Shown here: piece by piece, positions 1 through 8,174 of the stretch | Numbering within the stretch: the stretch's first letter is position 1 | Layout of the letters: each line of letters starts with the position of its first letter | Assembly (NCBI GenBank): GCA_013054445.1 | Contig: JAAMPI010001575.1 | Location: 1-12,825, forward strand | DNA: 12,825 bases | Direction: 5' to 3' | Origin: Cudoniella acicularis | Taxonomy: Eukaryota; Ascomycota; Leotiomycetes; Helotiales; Helotiaceae | Translations under genes and position numbers: made by a program | Notes under the pieces: generated by a model | What the model was told of the DNA's origin: nothing | The model's database searches: none | The model's input: the letters and a program-made list of their open reading frames with translations, nothing else

Positions 1-74
1 GCTCAGGAGTTACTTAAGAGGTTAGACATAGTATTGATTGCTTTATATGCTTTAAGGTAAAGAGGTGCTCAAAG

Positions 75-347
75 TATAACGTTCTGTTATCACGTGAGAT
101 CTCAATGTCACGTGAACAGGTTTACTTAGCCTTAGAAGCGTTAAGCAGGTTCTAGTAGAGCGTTATCCTAATCAAGTAATGATATTAGAATATAAGTTAA
201 GCACACGCTCTAGTAAAGGAAAACTATATAGCTATATAGGTAGTTAATTATGTAGAGTCTAGGAACCCTGGAGTCCCAACGCTAAGGCGGCTCCCTAGGT
301 CCGGGACTCTACCCCGTGACCACATCACATGATTGTGGGTCGTGACA
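75..347 (-). mobile_element. Diverged LTR, copy 1 (inverted relative to copy 2)
   Basis: Read on the minus strand this stretch starts TGTCACGACCC at 347 and ends CGTTATA at 75. It aligns along its whole length with the LTR at 3275-3548, with TG...CA-type ends (the last CA has become TA here). I estimate about 80% identity by eye. Most differences are transitions, and many show T in this copy where the other has C, which suggests RIP-like decay. I see no matching 5-bp duplication in the flanks (caaag on one side, agttt on the other). So this may be one LTR of a larger element running off the left edge, or a rearranged solo LTR. Bases 1-74 would then be internal element sequence, but no primer-binding site or coding sequence is recognisable there. 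Confidence 0.7.
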
Positions 348-676
348 AGTTTGCGGACGGCGGGACAAAAATAGCTTGTACTGTAGTACATACTATGTGA
401 TCAAAATATAAGAAAGAATACTACTATAAGGTAGGAAGAGTGTTTGTTATTGATGTCCTACGTGCCTACTCCTAGTCCCGCTCTTCTAAAACAAAGGAAA
501 GGTTAGATTTTTATATGTGGAGGGCCAGAGGTGTCCGCCCTCATGATTGCGAGGGGGGCAGTGTTGCTATTAAAAAGTGTTTTAGTGCCGCCTAAAGAGA
601 GTCTCCCCCGACAATTTATCTCTGCCTTCCAGAAGAAGCCAGTTCTAACCTCCCTATTTATTAAAATATGCTATAT
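348..676. other. Intergenic stretch, no gene seen
   Basis: No open frame of useful length and no RNA gene seen. It is downstream of the minus-strand gene at 677-1150. It contains a GC-rich inverted repeat, GAGGGC at 520-525 against GCCCTC at 537-542, followed by a run of G. This could form a hairpin, but no function can be assigned. Confidence 0.5.
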
Positions 677-1150
677 TTAATATTTCAACATAGTTAAAGC
701 CTCAGCTACCTCTTTCACTCGCTCATCAAAATTTACAACTACTTTTCCGGGAACTTCTACCAAACTCTTCAGGTGATTTTCGTCAGCAGCAAGCTTTCCT
801 AATATCAGTGATTTGATCTTTAACATGCATTCTTTGACATCCAGCGTCTGTAAGAACTCAAGGTTCTCTCCCCATTGTTCCTCAAGTTGCTGGCGCTGCT
901 TCGCCCTCTTCTGAAGGTACAATTCCTTCTTCTCTTTGAGCCCATCTGCTCGCCAGTTGAATATCCTTCGAGTGCGGGGCTTCGCTCTCAACGTTGTCGT
1001 AGAACCCTTTACCCTGTTGACCTGGATCGTGGTTGAGGGTGGCAGAGTGGTACGCAGGTGATGTTTCGGCGACCCCGCTCCGGACATGACTTTCGACGAC
1101 AGTTTGAGTTGAAGCAGCCCATGATATTTAGATACCGCAACTTCCGGCAT
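677..1150 (-). CDS. Hypothetical basic coiled-coil protein, 157 aa
   Basis: An intact ATG-to-TAA frame of 157 codons on the minus strand. I do not recognise a family. The N-terminal third (about residues 1-65) is rich in Lys, Arg, Ser and Thr and probably disordered. Residues about 70-110 are charged and helical (runs such as LKEKKELYLQKRAKQRQQLE) and look like a coiled coil. The C-terminal part is also mostly helical. There is no signal peptide or membrane segment. The basic charge and coiled coil would fit a nuclear or scaffold protein, but that is only a guess. It is divergent from the membrane-protein gene at 1471 across a 320-bp gap that holds two perfect copies of the 18-bp palindrome, the nearer one 109 bp from this ATG. 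It may be a fragment of a longer protein. Confidence 0.5.
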   Translation of the reverse strand: MPEVAVSKYHGLLQLKLSSKVMSGAGSPKHHLRTTLPPSTTIQVNRVKGSTTTLRAKPRTRRIFNWRADGLKEKKELYLQKRAKQRQQLEEQWGENLEFLQTLDVKECMLKIKSLILGKLAADENHLKSLVEVPGKVVVNFDERVKEVAEALTMLKY

Positions 1151-1258
1151 TTTGGTTCAAGATAATTTGCTTGAAGTGGTGTAAGGCTGAATTCTCCGAG
1201 ATGGAAGTCTAGAGAGAAATCGCTCAGCTCGGTTGAGCCGCAGGAAGCCACTTGCCAT

Positions 1259-1276
1259 GGAGCCGAATGTGGCTCC
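1259..1276. promoter_or_regulatory. 18-bp palindromic element, site A
   Basis: GGAGCC-GAATGT-GGCTCC, perfect 6-bp half-sites around a 6-bp spacer. It lies in the divergent promoter gap, 109 bp upstream of the 677-1150 gene and 195 bp upstream of the 1471 gene. It is one of five perfect copies of GGRGCC-N6-GGCYCC in the window. It looks like a binding site for a dimeric regulator, which is inference. Confidence 0.55.
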
Positions 1277-1298
1277 ACGAAGTCTAGCCGGCATTTGG

Positions 1299-1316
1299 GG
1301 AGCCAAAACCGGCCCC
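1299..1316. promoter_or_regulatory. 18-bp palindromic element, site B
   Basis: GGAGCC-AAAACC-GGCCCC, 22 bp from site A in the same divergent promoter gap. Two copies together in one gap shared by two genes support a regulatory role. Confidence 0.5.
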
Positions 1317-1387
1317 TTTCCTGAAATAGCACCAGTGGGAAATGTTAAAAGGCGTGCTCTAGACTTGATGGATCGCCAGCAACTGCA

Positions 1388-1510
1388 ATGAGTGTCTCAG
1401 ATATTACGCCGCCAGCTTCCTGTCATCTTCAATCTCCATCCAACACTATGCCTGGAGCGTTCGACGGAAAATGGAAGATGACCCTCAAAAGCTATCCAAT
1501 GCTCAAGTAG
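1388..1510 (+). other. Upstream ORF overlapping the start of the 1471 gene
   Basis: An ATG at 1388 opens a 40-codon frame that runs past the main ATG at 1471, one register off, and ends at TAG 1508-1510. If the transcript begins upstream of 1388, this overlapping uORF should reduce initiation at 1471. The alternative is that its first 27 or so codons (MSVSDITPPASCHL...) are the true N-terminus and a one-base indel in the A-run at 1468-1471 has broken the join. Sequence alone does not decide. Confidence 0.35.
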
Positions 1511-2114
1511 CAACCGACGATCAAAAGTCAGATACTTCTTACATGGCCAAGGCGACACAAGCGACCCAAGCGCCACTTCGGGACAACGTCCTGGCCGCAC
1601 TCTTCTCATGGCTCACACTTGCTGGGTACGTCGTATTTCCGGGGACGTTCACTTCGGTTAAATCCTCACAGACTCTGGCAACTAATCGTAGTGGGAAGAT
1701 TATCCAGGACGCGATTAAGAATGTACATTCTTTATTACCAATAGCCATAATCTGCTGCTTCATTGGAACAACCGGGACGAGTTGGCTGTGGTGGGTTTGG
1801 CGGAATAACGCTATTTGGCTGGTTACACACCTATTCTTGTAAGTTTGCTGCCGCTGTACCGAAAGACTCAAATACTGACTGGGACAACCAAAAGACCAGG
1901 GCTCCTCCATTCACTCCTCGGCCTCATCACCACCCTTACTAACATCTACACTGCTCAAGGCGGGCACTGGTCCGCCACTGCCAAGATTGCAGTTATCATG
2001 ATTGGTGTGTGTACGGGAAATATGTCTATGCTATATTTGGTGTACAACCACTGGATTCTGGAGAAAGTTAAGACACCTCGTGATAGAGCTTTTGCTCGAG
2101 ATAGTCATGCTTAA
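1471..2114 (+). CDS. Four-pass membrane protein, one intron, 195 aa
   Basis: Two exons, 1471-1838 and 1895-2114, join in frame to give 195 aa ending in TAA. The intron (GTAAGT donor, CTGAC branch site, AAG acceptor) restores a continuous LF-L-PGLLHS segment, which fits a membrane helix running across the junction. The N-terminal 37 residues are polar. Hydrophobic segments lie near residues 38-60, 86-108, 122-143 and 152-173, and the tail is short and basic (LEKVKTPRDRAF). This looks like the uncharacterised fungal tetraspan proteins with a W-x-W-R-x-N-x-x-W-L loop before helix 3, an NIY-x-AQGG-x-W segment after it and a YN-x-W-x-L-x-x-VK end. I recognise the pattern but know no function. It is probably in the plasma membrane or an endomembrane. 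Sites A and B of the palindrome are 155 and 195 bp upstream. No lesion is seen. Confidence 0.75.
1839..1894 (+). other. Spliceosomal intron, 56 nt, in the four-pass membrane protein gene
   Basis: Donor GTAAGT at 1839, CTGAC branch-like site near 1875, acceptor AAG at 1892-1894. Removing it joins two frames that both end early or start late on their own. Confidence 0.8.
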
Positions 2115-2284
2115 GGTGAGAGCAGAGCTTTGAAAGGTGCGTTGGTGGTAAAAAGAGGTATTCTGCTTATTCGGATCGGATTGGATTTGAATTCGTTTTA
2201 CAAATTGCAATAATTTATAGAGAGTAGATACGTCGCCGGCGTTTATCAATACACTTTTAACTTGAGAACACATGTCCCAAACCA

Positions 2285-2780
2285 CTAATACAACCCCTTA
2301 CCCAGATAAGTTAGACTAGTAAGAACCTCTTGACTCGTTGTTTGTCCTCCTTCGCCTTCGCTCTCCGTCATGTCATATTTGGCCCTTGTGAGGCTTGGAT
2401 TAAAGACATACGCCTGACTTGTATTGCCTAATATTAGACTAGTAACTACTTTGATATTACATGCTACTTGACTGACATCTATCATCAATACGTGAAAATC
2501 TCAATCGACTGTAGCATAGTATGAGTATCCATCCGTGGATGATTGTTTTTCTTTAGGCTCATATCTTATATCGTAACAAATAGTAATCTCTCCTTCCTCC
2601 GGTTTCTCTTTTTCGGTAAGCACCCGACTGAGAGGCACTTTAATCTTCGTTTCAAGTTTATTAATATAGTTTGACCTTGATGCAAACAAATCCTGAGAAG
2701 CTTGACGAGTATTAAACGTTAGCTCAGGGGTCCCCATTTATAGAGTAAAAGGTAATGAACTTACCTCCCATGGCTGACAT
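2285..2780 (-). pseudogene. Unrecognised small gene with an intron and an in-frame TGA
   Basis: On the minus strand one frame runs from about 2737 to a TAG at 2285, broken by a single TGA at 2501-2503 (after ...YSYYATVD, before DFHVLMIDV). The codons on both sides look equally coding. There is an ATG at 2737, but a better model has a 16-nt first exon (ATG at 2780-2778, ending at 2765) and a 64-nt intron (2764-2701) with a perfect GTAAGT donor, a GCTAAC branch site and a CAAG acceptor. This joins in frame to SQDLFASRSNYINKLETK. The product would be about 143 residues if the TGA were read. It is mostly polar, with a charged KEKPEEGE stretch and no signal peptide or membrane helix. I do not recognise the family. 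The TGA could come from CGA (Arg) or TGG (Trp) by one transition. Palindrome site C lies 191 bp upstream and could serve this gene, the divergent 3205 gene, or both. Confidence 0.4.
2701..2764 (-). other. Predicted intron, 64 nt
   Basis: Minus-strand GTAAGT donor at 2764, GCTAAC branch site and CAAG acceptor ending at 2701. A second acceptor (TCTCAG, ending at 2693) is 8 nt further on, but it would not keep the frame with the short first exon. Confidence 0.5.
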
Positions 2781-2970
2781 CGCTCGGTATAACTATGGGA
2801 TTCTATTGCTTAAGCTAGATCTTGAATCGAGGATGAAGTAAACTGTATAATAATTTTTATATCAGCGAACGTCTCACGCTTCTCTTGATCCTTATGCATC
2901 AGCTAGTTATATATAATATTCATGCTTTGGTTATTATCGGGAGGTCCCGTTTCGGATCTTATGAGTCAGG

Positions 2971-2988
2971 GGGGCCAATTCTGGCCCC
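2971..2988. promoter_or_regulatory. 18-bp palindromic element, site C
   Basis: GGGGCC-AATTCT-GGCCCC, with a perfect seven-base arm (GGGGCCA against TGGCCCC). It is 217 bp upstream of the secreted-protein ATG at 3205 and 191 bp upstream of the proposed ATG at 2780 on the other strand. Confidence 0.55.
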
Positions 2989-3269
2989 TATTCCAACCGG
3001 CCACACTATTTGGGGTGTGCGGTAATCCCTATATTTAGAAGCATTCGAGGCTCTCTGGTAGCCGACCTGAGCCCCCTGGAGTTACGACACAAGCCCCTTA
3101 TTAAAAGCAGCCAGCACCACCTCGCATAATTATTCCCAGAGTTTAAACATCATCAATCACTTATCTCAATATTATTGCTCTTCTTTTCGAGTAATCTATT
3201 CAAAATGCAGTTCTCGATCACCACTCCTTTTGTTTTCACTCTCGCTATTTTTGCTTCTGCCGCGTGTTC

Positions 3270-3274
3270 TCTTA
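3270..3274 (+). repeat. Target site duplication, left copy
   Basis: TCTTA immediately before the LTR. It is identical to 3549-3553 immediately after it. Confidence 0.9.
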
Positions 3275-3548
3275 TGTCACGACCCGAGATCATGTGATCG
3301 GATCACATGGTGGAGTCCTGGATCTAGGGAGTCGCTTACTCACCTAGACTCCTAGACTCCTGGACTCCACATAATCAACCACCTATATAGCCATATGGTC
3401 TCCTTTGTTAAAAGGGTGTGCTCAACTCATATTCTAATATCATCACTTGATTAGGATAACGCTCTACCAGAATCTACTTGACGCTTCTAAGGCTAAGTAA
3501 ATCCCGTTCACGTGACATCGAGATCTCGCGTGATAACAGAACGTTACA
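3275..3548 (+). mobile_element. Solo LTR, copy 2, 274 bp
   Basis: It begins TGTCACGACCC and ends ACGTTACA, so it has TGT...ACA ends, and it is flanked by the perfect 5-bp duplication TCTTA. This marks retrotransposon integration followed by LTR-LTR recombination. Copy 1 at 75-347 is the inverted relative. Near its 3' end it carries two CACGTGA/CGCGTGA-type words around a CGAGATCTCG palindrome, possibly regulatory. The insert (LTR plus one duplication) is 279 bp, an exact multiple of three, and it sits inside a coding exon. Confidence 0.9.
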
Positions 3549-3553
3549 TCTTA
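3549..3553 (+). repeat. Target site duplication, right copy
   Basis: TCTTA, matching 3270-3274. Confidence 0.9.
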
Positions 3554-3838
3554 CTATCTCTCAGCGACAAGACGACGGGATCGCTGATTTAGCAAACCAA
3601 CTTAACCAAGATATCATTCACACAACGCAATTTTTTGAGGATTTCCCGACACTTAAAGGGCCAGCCTTAACTATACAAGCAGACGTGGCAAAGAAAGCCC
3701 TCCTGGATGCAACAGATGTTATTAGTACTCTCGCTATGAAATTATCGAATAATGCAATGGCCCAGGTCCTAAAAGCCGGGCTCCTTGATAACGACTTTTT
3801 ACTAGATATTTCTCTTCAGATACAAGATTTCGCGCAAG

Positions 3839-3883
3839 GTATAAATCTAGAAAACTTCCTAGTATTCTTACTAATAAGTATAG
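3839..3883 (+). other. Predicted in-frame intron, 45 nt
   Basis: Donor GTATAA at 3839, TACTAAT branch site near 3870, acceptor TAG at 3881-3883. It is a multiple of three without a stop, so both spliced and retained forms would be read. The retained form adds a hydrophobic stretch (NFLVFLLISIAL) that would be unusual in a soluble secreted protein, which favours splicing. Confidence 0.5.
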
Positions 3884-4032
3884 CTTTACCTAGTAATCCC
3901 TTTTCCGAAACCCTTGGGCTTTATTGTTCCGACGCAATTCCTGAGATTAATACTCTTTTCCAGATTATTGGAAATTCTGTCAATAGCGGCATTACTATTG
4001 TTGCCTTGCCGCCGAATAACTGCCCGAGTTAA

Positions 4033-4233
4033 GAGAAAAGCCCATATAGCAAGATGCTTTGAGAAAGGGTTAGTTCTAGAAAGCGGATGCGGTTATCGTT
4101 TAATTTTGCAATTTCGAAGAGTAAAGCCGTAGAATAGTCTCAAATTGATCGCAGCGTCGGCATGGAATTTAAATGCATTTTGGTCATATATAATTACATA
4201 AGTTAGCAATCGATGCACTGGCAAAGCTACAAA
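4033..4233. other. Intergenic, no gene seen
   Basis: This is the AT-rich region between the interrupted secreted-protein gene and the left inverted repeat. Short frames here have no family features and no plausible start. Confidence 0.5.
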
Positions 4234-4235
4234 TA

Positions 4236-4278
4236 ACGTCCATCCCTGCGTGCCGAAAAACCCTGTGTGCCGAAAAAA
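4236..4278 (+). repeat. Left terminal inverted repeat
   Basis: 43 bp starting ACGTCCATCCCTGCGTGCC, containing the direct subrepeat GTGCCGAAAAA twice. It is the reverse complement of 8036-8078 with three mismatches. The outer flank is TA. Confidence 0.85.
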
Positions 4279-5217
4279 CTTCATAGTTTAGGGGTTTTAA
4301 ATCTCCACTATGTAAATATATGAAGTTATAATCAGATTGCTATTATTCTTTAGCTATTTCTCTACAAAAGCTCGATTTACAATTAGAAAAATACTCTAGT
4401 TTAGCTTTGCTGTCGATCGTCTTATTAAGAGCGTTAAAAGCTGCTATAGCAATTACCCCCGGCTTTATTATAAGTATCGACCTATCCTCGAAATTCGGGG
4501 CCGTGGTATAAAGCTTCTAATAATTTCAAATATAGCCCTAAGGTTTGAAGACAAAGAGCACAAGGAAACCTGCTTGCCGGATTTATCCGGACAAAGGTGG
4601 GAGGTACACAAAATGCCAAGCATTTTAATAAGCGAGGAGGGATTTATCGCCGTTACCTAATATTATATTTACAGCCACGCTAGTCGTATCTTATTACACA
4701 TTTTATAGATGTCACGTGAAAGTGTGGCGTTCTTCTAGAAGTTTCCAAGAGGTCGGGCCGGATTAAGTATTTTCCCATCAACCAGCAAAAGAGACAACTT
4801 AAGATCCTGGATAAAGTAGCATAGTCGTGTGGCTTGGCCACTAAAGATTCGTTTTATCGTTCTATTCACGATCAAACTTCTTTGAGCGATAAAAACTTCG
4901 CAATGTGCATTCATTTCATGCTATACTATCGTTGAATGTGTAACTCAGTTACACATTCGAATGAACGCTGTATATCATTAGCCAAATAAGCGAGATCCGG
5001 ATCGTGAAAATTACAGTGTGACTTCACGTTGGGACGGTATTCTTTAGTCTATCCCGTGCACGCAGGCCATATGATACCACAAAGTTAAAATGACTGATAA
5101 TATTGAGGGATAGGTCAAGGTGCATATCTGCGAAATCTTACACCTTGCGTTTGATATTAAAGGAACAACCTTGAGGAAGCTGAACGAGCTTGCAGGACAG
5201 ACGAGTAAGTTTAAGCT
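4279..5217. other. Left flank of the TIR element, no gene seen
   Basis: AT-rich and stop-rich in all frames. The longest run of interest is a 40-codon open stretch on the minus strand at 4346-4465, rich in Lys and Ala (contains ALNKTIDSKAKLEYF). It could be decayed transposase, but no DDE or helix-turn-helix motif is visible. It also holds a 25-bp perfect palindrome at 4934-4958. Confidence 0.4.
4934..4958. repeat. 25-bp perfect palindrome
   Basis: Arm GAATGTGTAACT (4934-4945) and its exact reverse complement AGTTACACATTC (4947-4958), separated by one C. It lies about 260 bp downstream of the HET gene's 3' end. It could form a cruciform, a transcript hairpin or a dimer binding site. Its function is unknown. 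Confidence 0.7.
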
Positions 5218-7263
5218 TCAGCTATAAAGAATCGCGCCAGCCCCTCTACTTTTTATTTCATCTTTCAACCTCTTAAAATCCTTGGTATGCCCTCCTCTTC
5301 GCCACACCTCTTTCAAAATGAGGAAATGTTTGATCAACAGTGCTGTTGCTAGCATATCGACGTGAAAAGTTCGTACTCGGAGTGTGCGATGTGAATCGCT
5401 CATACCCCGCATTGGATGTTCTTTCTGTGCGGTCTCGATCCACAATAAGCAACTTTCACAAGTCCACTCAGAAGATGGAAAGCACATCAGCAAGACCTTT
5501 GGCGCTCCTATGGCGAAACCCTTCTCGGTGCCGAGTGTATAGCCAAGTCCAACAATTCTCATAGTGTTCCTAGCTTCCTGGCTGTCTTGTCTGGCAACTA
5601 CTAAGAGGGAATCTCGAGTATTGCCTACAGGTGCGAAGCGAAGAACCATGTCGCCCGATTTGCAAAAGTGGGTGGAGGCACCTTGTTTTAAACCCGCCGA
5701 GTTGATCACTAAATTAATCACGGGATCTCCAAAGAGTGTGAGCACATCTGCGCATTTCCTCCTCTTGCGTGCGTTCATGGACTTCTGCAGATTTCGGCTA
5801 GTTCGCTTTAAAGTGCCCAGTTCTATTAGCCGAAGATTGAATCCCCATGACTCCAATTCGAGGGCACGGAGTGTTTGCTTGAGCCTAGCATCATTTAAGT
5901 CCTCTAATGAAAGACCCAATGTATGAAACAATCGTACACCCGTTGTACAGAGACTGTTTCCAGTATCGTTACCCACGATATTGTGCGTACGCGACAACGT
6001 TACAAGCCATAATTCCAGATCGCTGCACAAGTAGTCAATTGGAAAATCTTTTCCATCAACCGCCAATGATAAGAAGGCATAGATATGGTCGTGGAAATTG
6101 GTGCAGTCCGAGGTGGAGTACTGAATAATTAGATCCAGCAGGATTCTTTGATCTGCGGCTTTAGATGAGGGTTGAGTGAGCCTGTAAGAATCCAAACGGC
6201 AGACTGTGTTCCACAGGCCTGAGCCTATGGAGGCTAAAGATTGCGAAATAGCTACAAAATCAGCCATGGAACACTTCGATCCACCATAATAGAGCTGTAT
6301 GTTCTGGTTGAGCAGTACCTCCTGCTTGATCCATGCACGCGACCAGTACGGCAATCGATACAGATTTTCCATTCCTCGAAGAACCTCCAGCGAAGGGTTT
6401 TTGAGATGTTCCTTAGCGAAATCTTCGTACTCTTTCGACTGAATAAGGCGAGACTTCCAGTCCGCTTGCCCATTGGCAACTAACTGTCTTAGCTGATTCA
6501 CGTCTAATTTTCCAGCCCATTCCACAGCACTGGTAATGGTAGACATGCCATGGCCCAGATATACCACGACCAATTTGGCTTGGGAATATATTTTGGCCAT
6601 CATGCTAACCTGCTTATTCCTCTCAGCGCTATCCTCTTGATTGATGCAGACAGCATCAATCTATAGCCTCTCTCCTGCGAAACAGGCTCGCGCCAAGTGT
6701 AGGAAGTTCCATAGATTTCGCCGCACCACGAACTGATAGCCGTTGAGACATATTCGCCTGGGGCCAGTACCCTTGCCCCACGTGTAAGAGAGACAGACAT
6801 GTTCGGAGGTGAGTGGCAGATCCTCAAGAGTGCACTGAAGAAGACCATCGTGACTTAGTTCAGAATTCACAACGAGGACTCGAATTTGGCCAGCTTGGCC
6901 GAATGGCCGATATGTGAATGGGGACGAGGGAGTTTCGCTTGAAGCGATCCTATGGAGAGGATAAAAGCCGTCATCTAGCTCCATTTTGCATACGTACGCC
7001 TCCGAAGCTTCGTGGCTGAGATATACCGAGTGATGACCAAAACGTAAAGTTAGATGATGGCGAGACCTTGGAGCGGGGAACTGGTGGAGGTAAATTGGAA
7101 CATTACCCTCGTACCGCACCTTTACCTGATACGGCAAAGGCCGTGCGCTAGTAAAAGTGGGGCACAATATTTTATAAGAGTGTGTTAGGGAAGCCGGTTT
7201 CGGGTATGTAAGGTTAATCACTCTGTTGAAGATTTTTGTTTGCGATTTTCGTGCCTGGACCAA
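5218..7263 (-). pseudogene. HET-domain protein gene with one in-frame TAG
   Basis: One minus-strand frame runs 682 codons from ATG 7263 to TGA 5218, interrupted only by TAG at 6663-6661. Numbering from the likelier start at 6984 (MELDDGFYPLH; the 93 upstream residues look unlike HET proteins), the HET domain shows LSYTWG at 65-70, NG-x-x-F-x-V-x-x-NLW just after, then stop 108 followed by IDAVCINQED at 109-118, IY-x-x-A and VYLG near 130-145, and SRAWIKQE near 215. The family has LWIDA-x-CINQED, so the stop replaces the conserved Trp (TGG to TAG). About 370 further residues follow. HET domains trigger regulated cell death when genetically different fungal individuals fuse; the C-terminal part is usually variable and is not recognised here. 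Everything except the stop looks well preserved, so loss is recent or the stop is bypassed. The gene sits alone inside a TIR-bounded element. Confidence 0.85.
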
Positions 7264-8035
7264 CTACGTCACACCAGCCAGGCATTGAAGTCATTACTAA
7301 GCTGGATGTGGCGCACCAGGCATCACAGCACCTCCAGCCACACTTGGCCTTTTTGCCTAAGGCTTCATAAATGAAATTGGCGCGTAAATATTATAAGACG
7401 TACGTACGGGGCTATTTTGCACTAAACCAAAATTGTCAGCCGAGGTATTGATCCGCGTAATAACCTTATTTGAATTTGCCCACTACAGCAGCCACAAGGC
7501 TAATAACGATTTCCTGTATAGTAGTAAGGCCTTAGATCCGGATAAGACTCCTTTAGAAGTATTAGGGATAGTATAAGCTTGGTGGTGGAGCTATAGTGGA
7601 GGAACACGATTATACTATAAAATAAGACCCTTTGCAAATCAAGTATAAGGGCGACGATGTAAATACGATTTTCTAGTAGAAGGGGTTTAAGGTATCTGGG
7701 AGTGACTATGGAATATAACTTATAAAAAATTATAAGAGATAATAAGGTGTGCACAGATTTTAGGATGCATCTGTAACGGCACAAGCAATCACTAGCTAGC
7801 ATAGAGGCACATAGGAGTGCGTACGATAGACTAATAGGATTAACTTATAGGCCTGCTACGAAGGAGAATCTAAAGATAAAGAAGAAAGTAAAAGATCGTT
7901 CCCTGAACCCCTATTTGAGTACCTGTAAGATTACCCTCCGTATCTGGTCCGAGCCTTAACCTAGGCGGGCATAGGGGCTCGGTTCAGCAATGCACGTGAC
8001 GCTGTCGTCACAGCATCAAGTCAAAGTACCTATCA
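7264..8035. other. Right flank of the TIR element, no intact gene
   Basis: This is AT-rich degenerate sequence. A plus-strand frame near 7680-7920 gives a broken run that includes RGLRYLGVTMEYNL and later SAYDRLIGLTYRPATKENLK. The first string faintly recalls the end of LINE-type reverse transcriptases, but several stops and no catalytic motif leave it unassigned. Near 7900-7990 there is an imperfect inverted repeat (CTGAAC...CCCCTAT against ATAGGGG...GGTTCAG). Confidence 0.35.
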
Positions 8036-8078
8036 TTTTTTCGGCACACCGGTTTTTTCGGCACGCAGGGATAGACGT
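8036..8078 (-). repeat. Right terminal inverted repeat
   Basis: Reverse complement of the left repeat at 40 of 43 positions. It contains the same two GTGCCGAAAAA subrepeats, with TA at 8079-8080 on the outer side. Confidence 0.85.
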
Positions 8079-8174
8079 TACATGAAATAATTGCACAGAA
8101 AAAGTTTAGATAATGTAGATCAACCTTGTATTGTCTAGGCACATGACCATCACTGCCGAGTCCTTTGTCATAGG

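Larger units (their letters stand above)
3205..4032 (+). pseudogene. Secreted-protein gene split by a solo LTR
   Basis: The ATG at 3205 (context caaaATG) starts a signal peptide, MQFSITTPFVFTLAIFASAACS. One codon later the frame is broken by an LTR (3275-3548). Reading resumes at 3549 in the same register and stays open to TAA at 4032. Without the LTR and one copy of its target duplication the gene would be 183 codons. A canonical in-frame 45-nt intron at 3839-3883 would shorten the product to about 167 aa. The mature part is mostly amphipathic helix (DLANQLNQDIIHTTQFFEDF...) and ends in PPNNCPS. It is probably extracellular or cell-wall associated. I do not recognise the family with confidence, although the helical repeat character recalls small fungal cell-wall or hydrophobic-surface-binding proteins. 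In the present allele the frame from 3205 hits TGA at 3295-3297, giving 30 aa. Confidence 0.7.
4234..8080. mobile_element. TIR-bounded, TA-flanked element with a HET gene as cargo
   Basis: 43-bp inverted repeats at 4236-4278 and 8036-8078 match at 40 of 43 positions, and each abuts a TA on its outer side (4234-4235 and 8079-8080). That is the signature of a Tc1/mariner-superfamily insertion (pogo/Fot type in fungi). The span is about 3.8 kb and its only recognisable gene is the HET gene at 5218-7263. No transposase domain is recognisable. The non-HET sequence adds up to about 1.8 kb, close to a normal Fot-type element, so the flanks may be two decayed transposase halves around a captured or inserted HET gene. 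The alternative is that the repeats belong to two separate insertions of one family in opposite orientation. The equal lengths and TA borders favour one element but do not prove it. Confidence 0.5.

Noticed and set aside
3478..3546. Apparent start of the downstream secreted-protein frame inside the LTR
   Set aside because: The first codon is TTG, not ATG, and the 23 codons before 3547 are LTR sequence. The natural start is the ATG at 3205 before the insertion.
6661..7263. N-terminal HET part as a separate short gene
   Set aside because: It ends exactly at the conserved Trp of the HET motif and the same frame continues with IDAVCINQED, so it is one gene with a stop, not two genes.
7680..7920. 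LINE reverse-transcriptase remnant (RYLGV-like string)
   Set aside because: Only one short string resembles the family, there are several stops, and no catalytic YxDD-type or other motif is seen. Kept as unassigned degenerate sequence.
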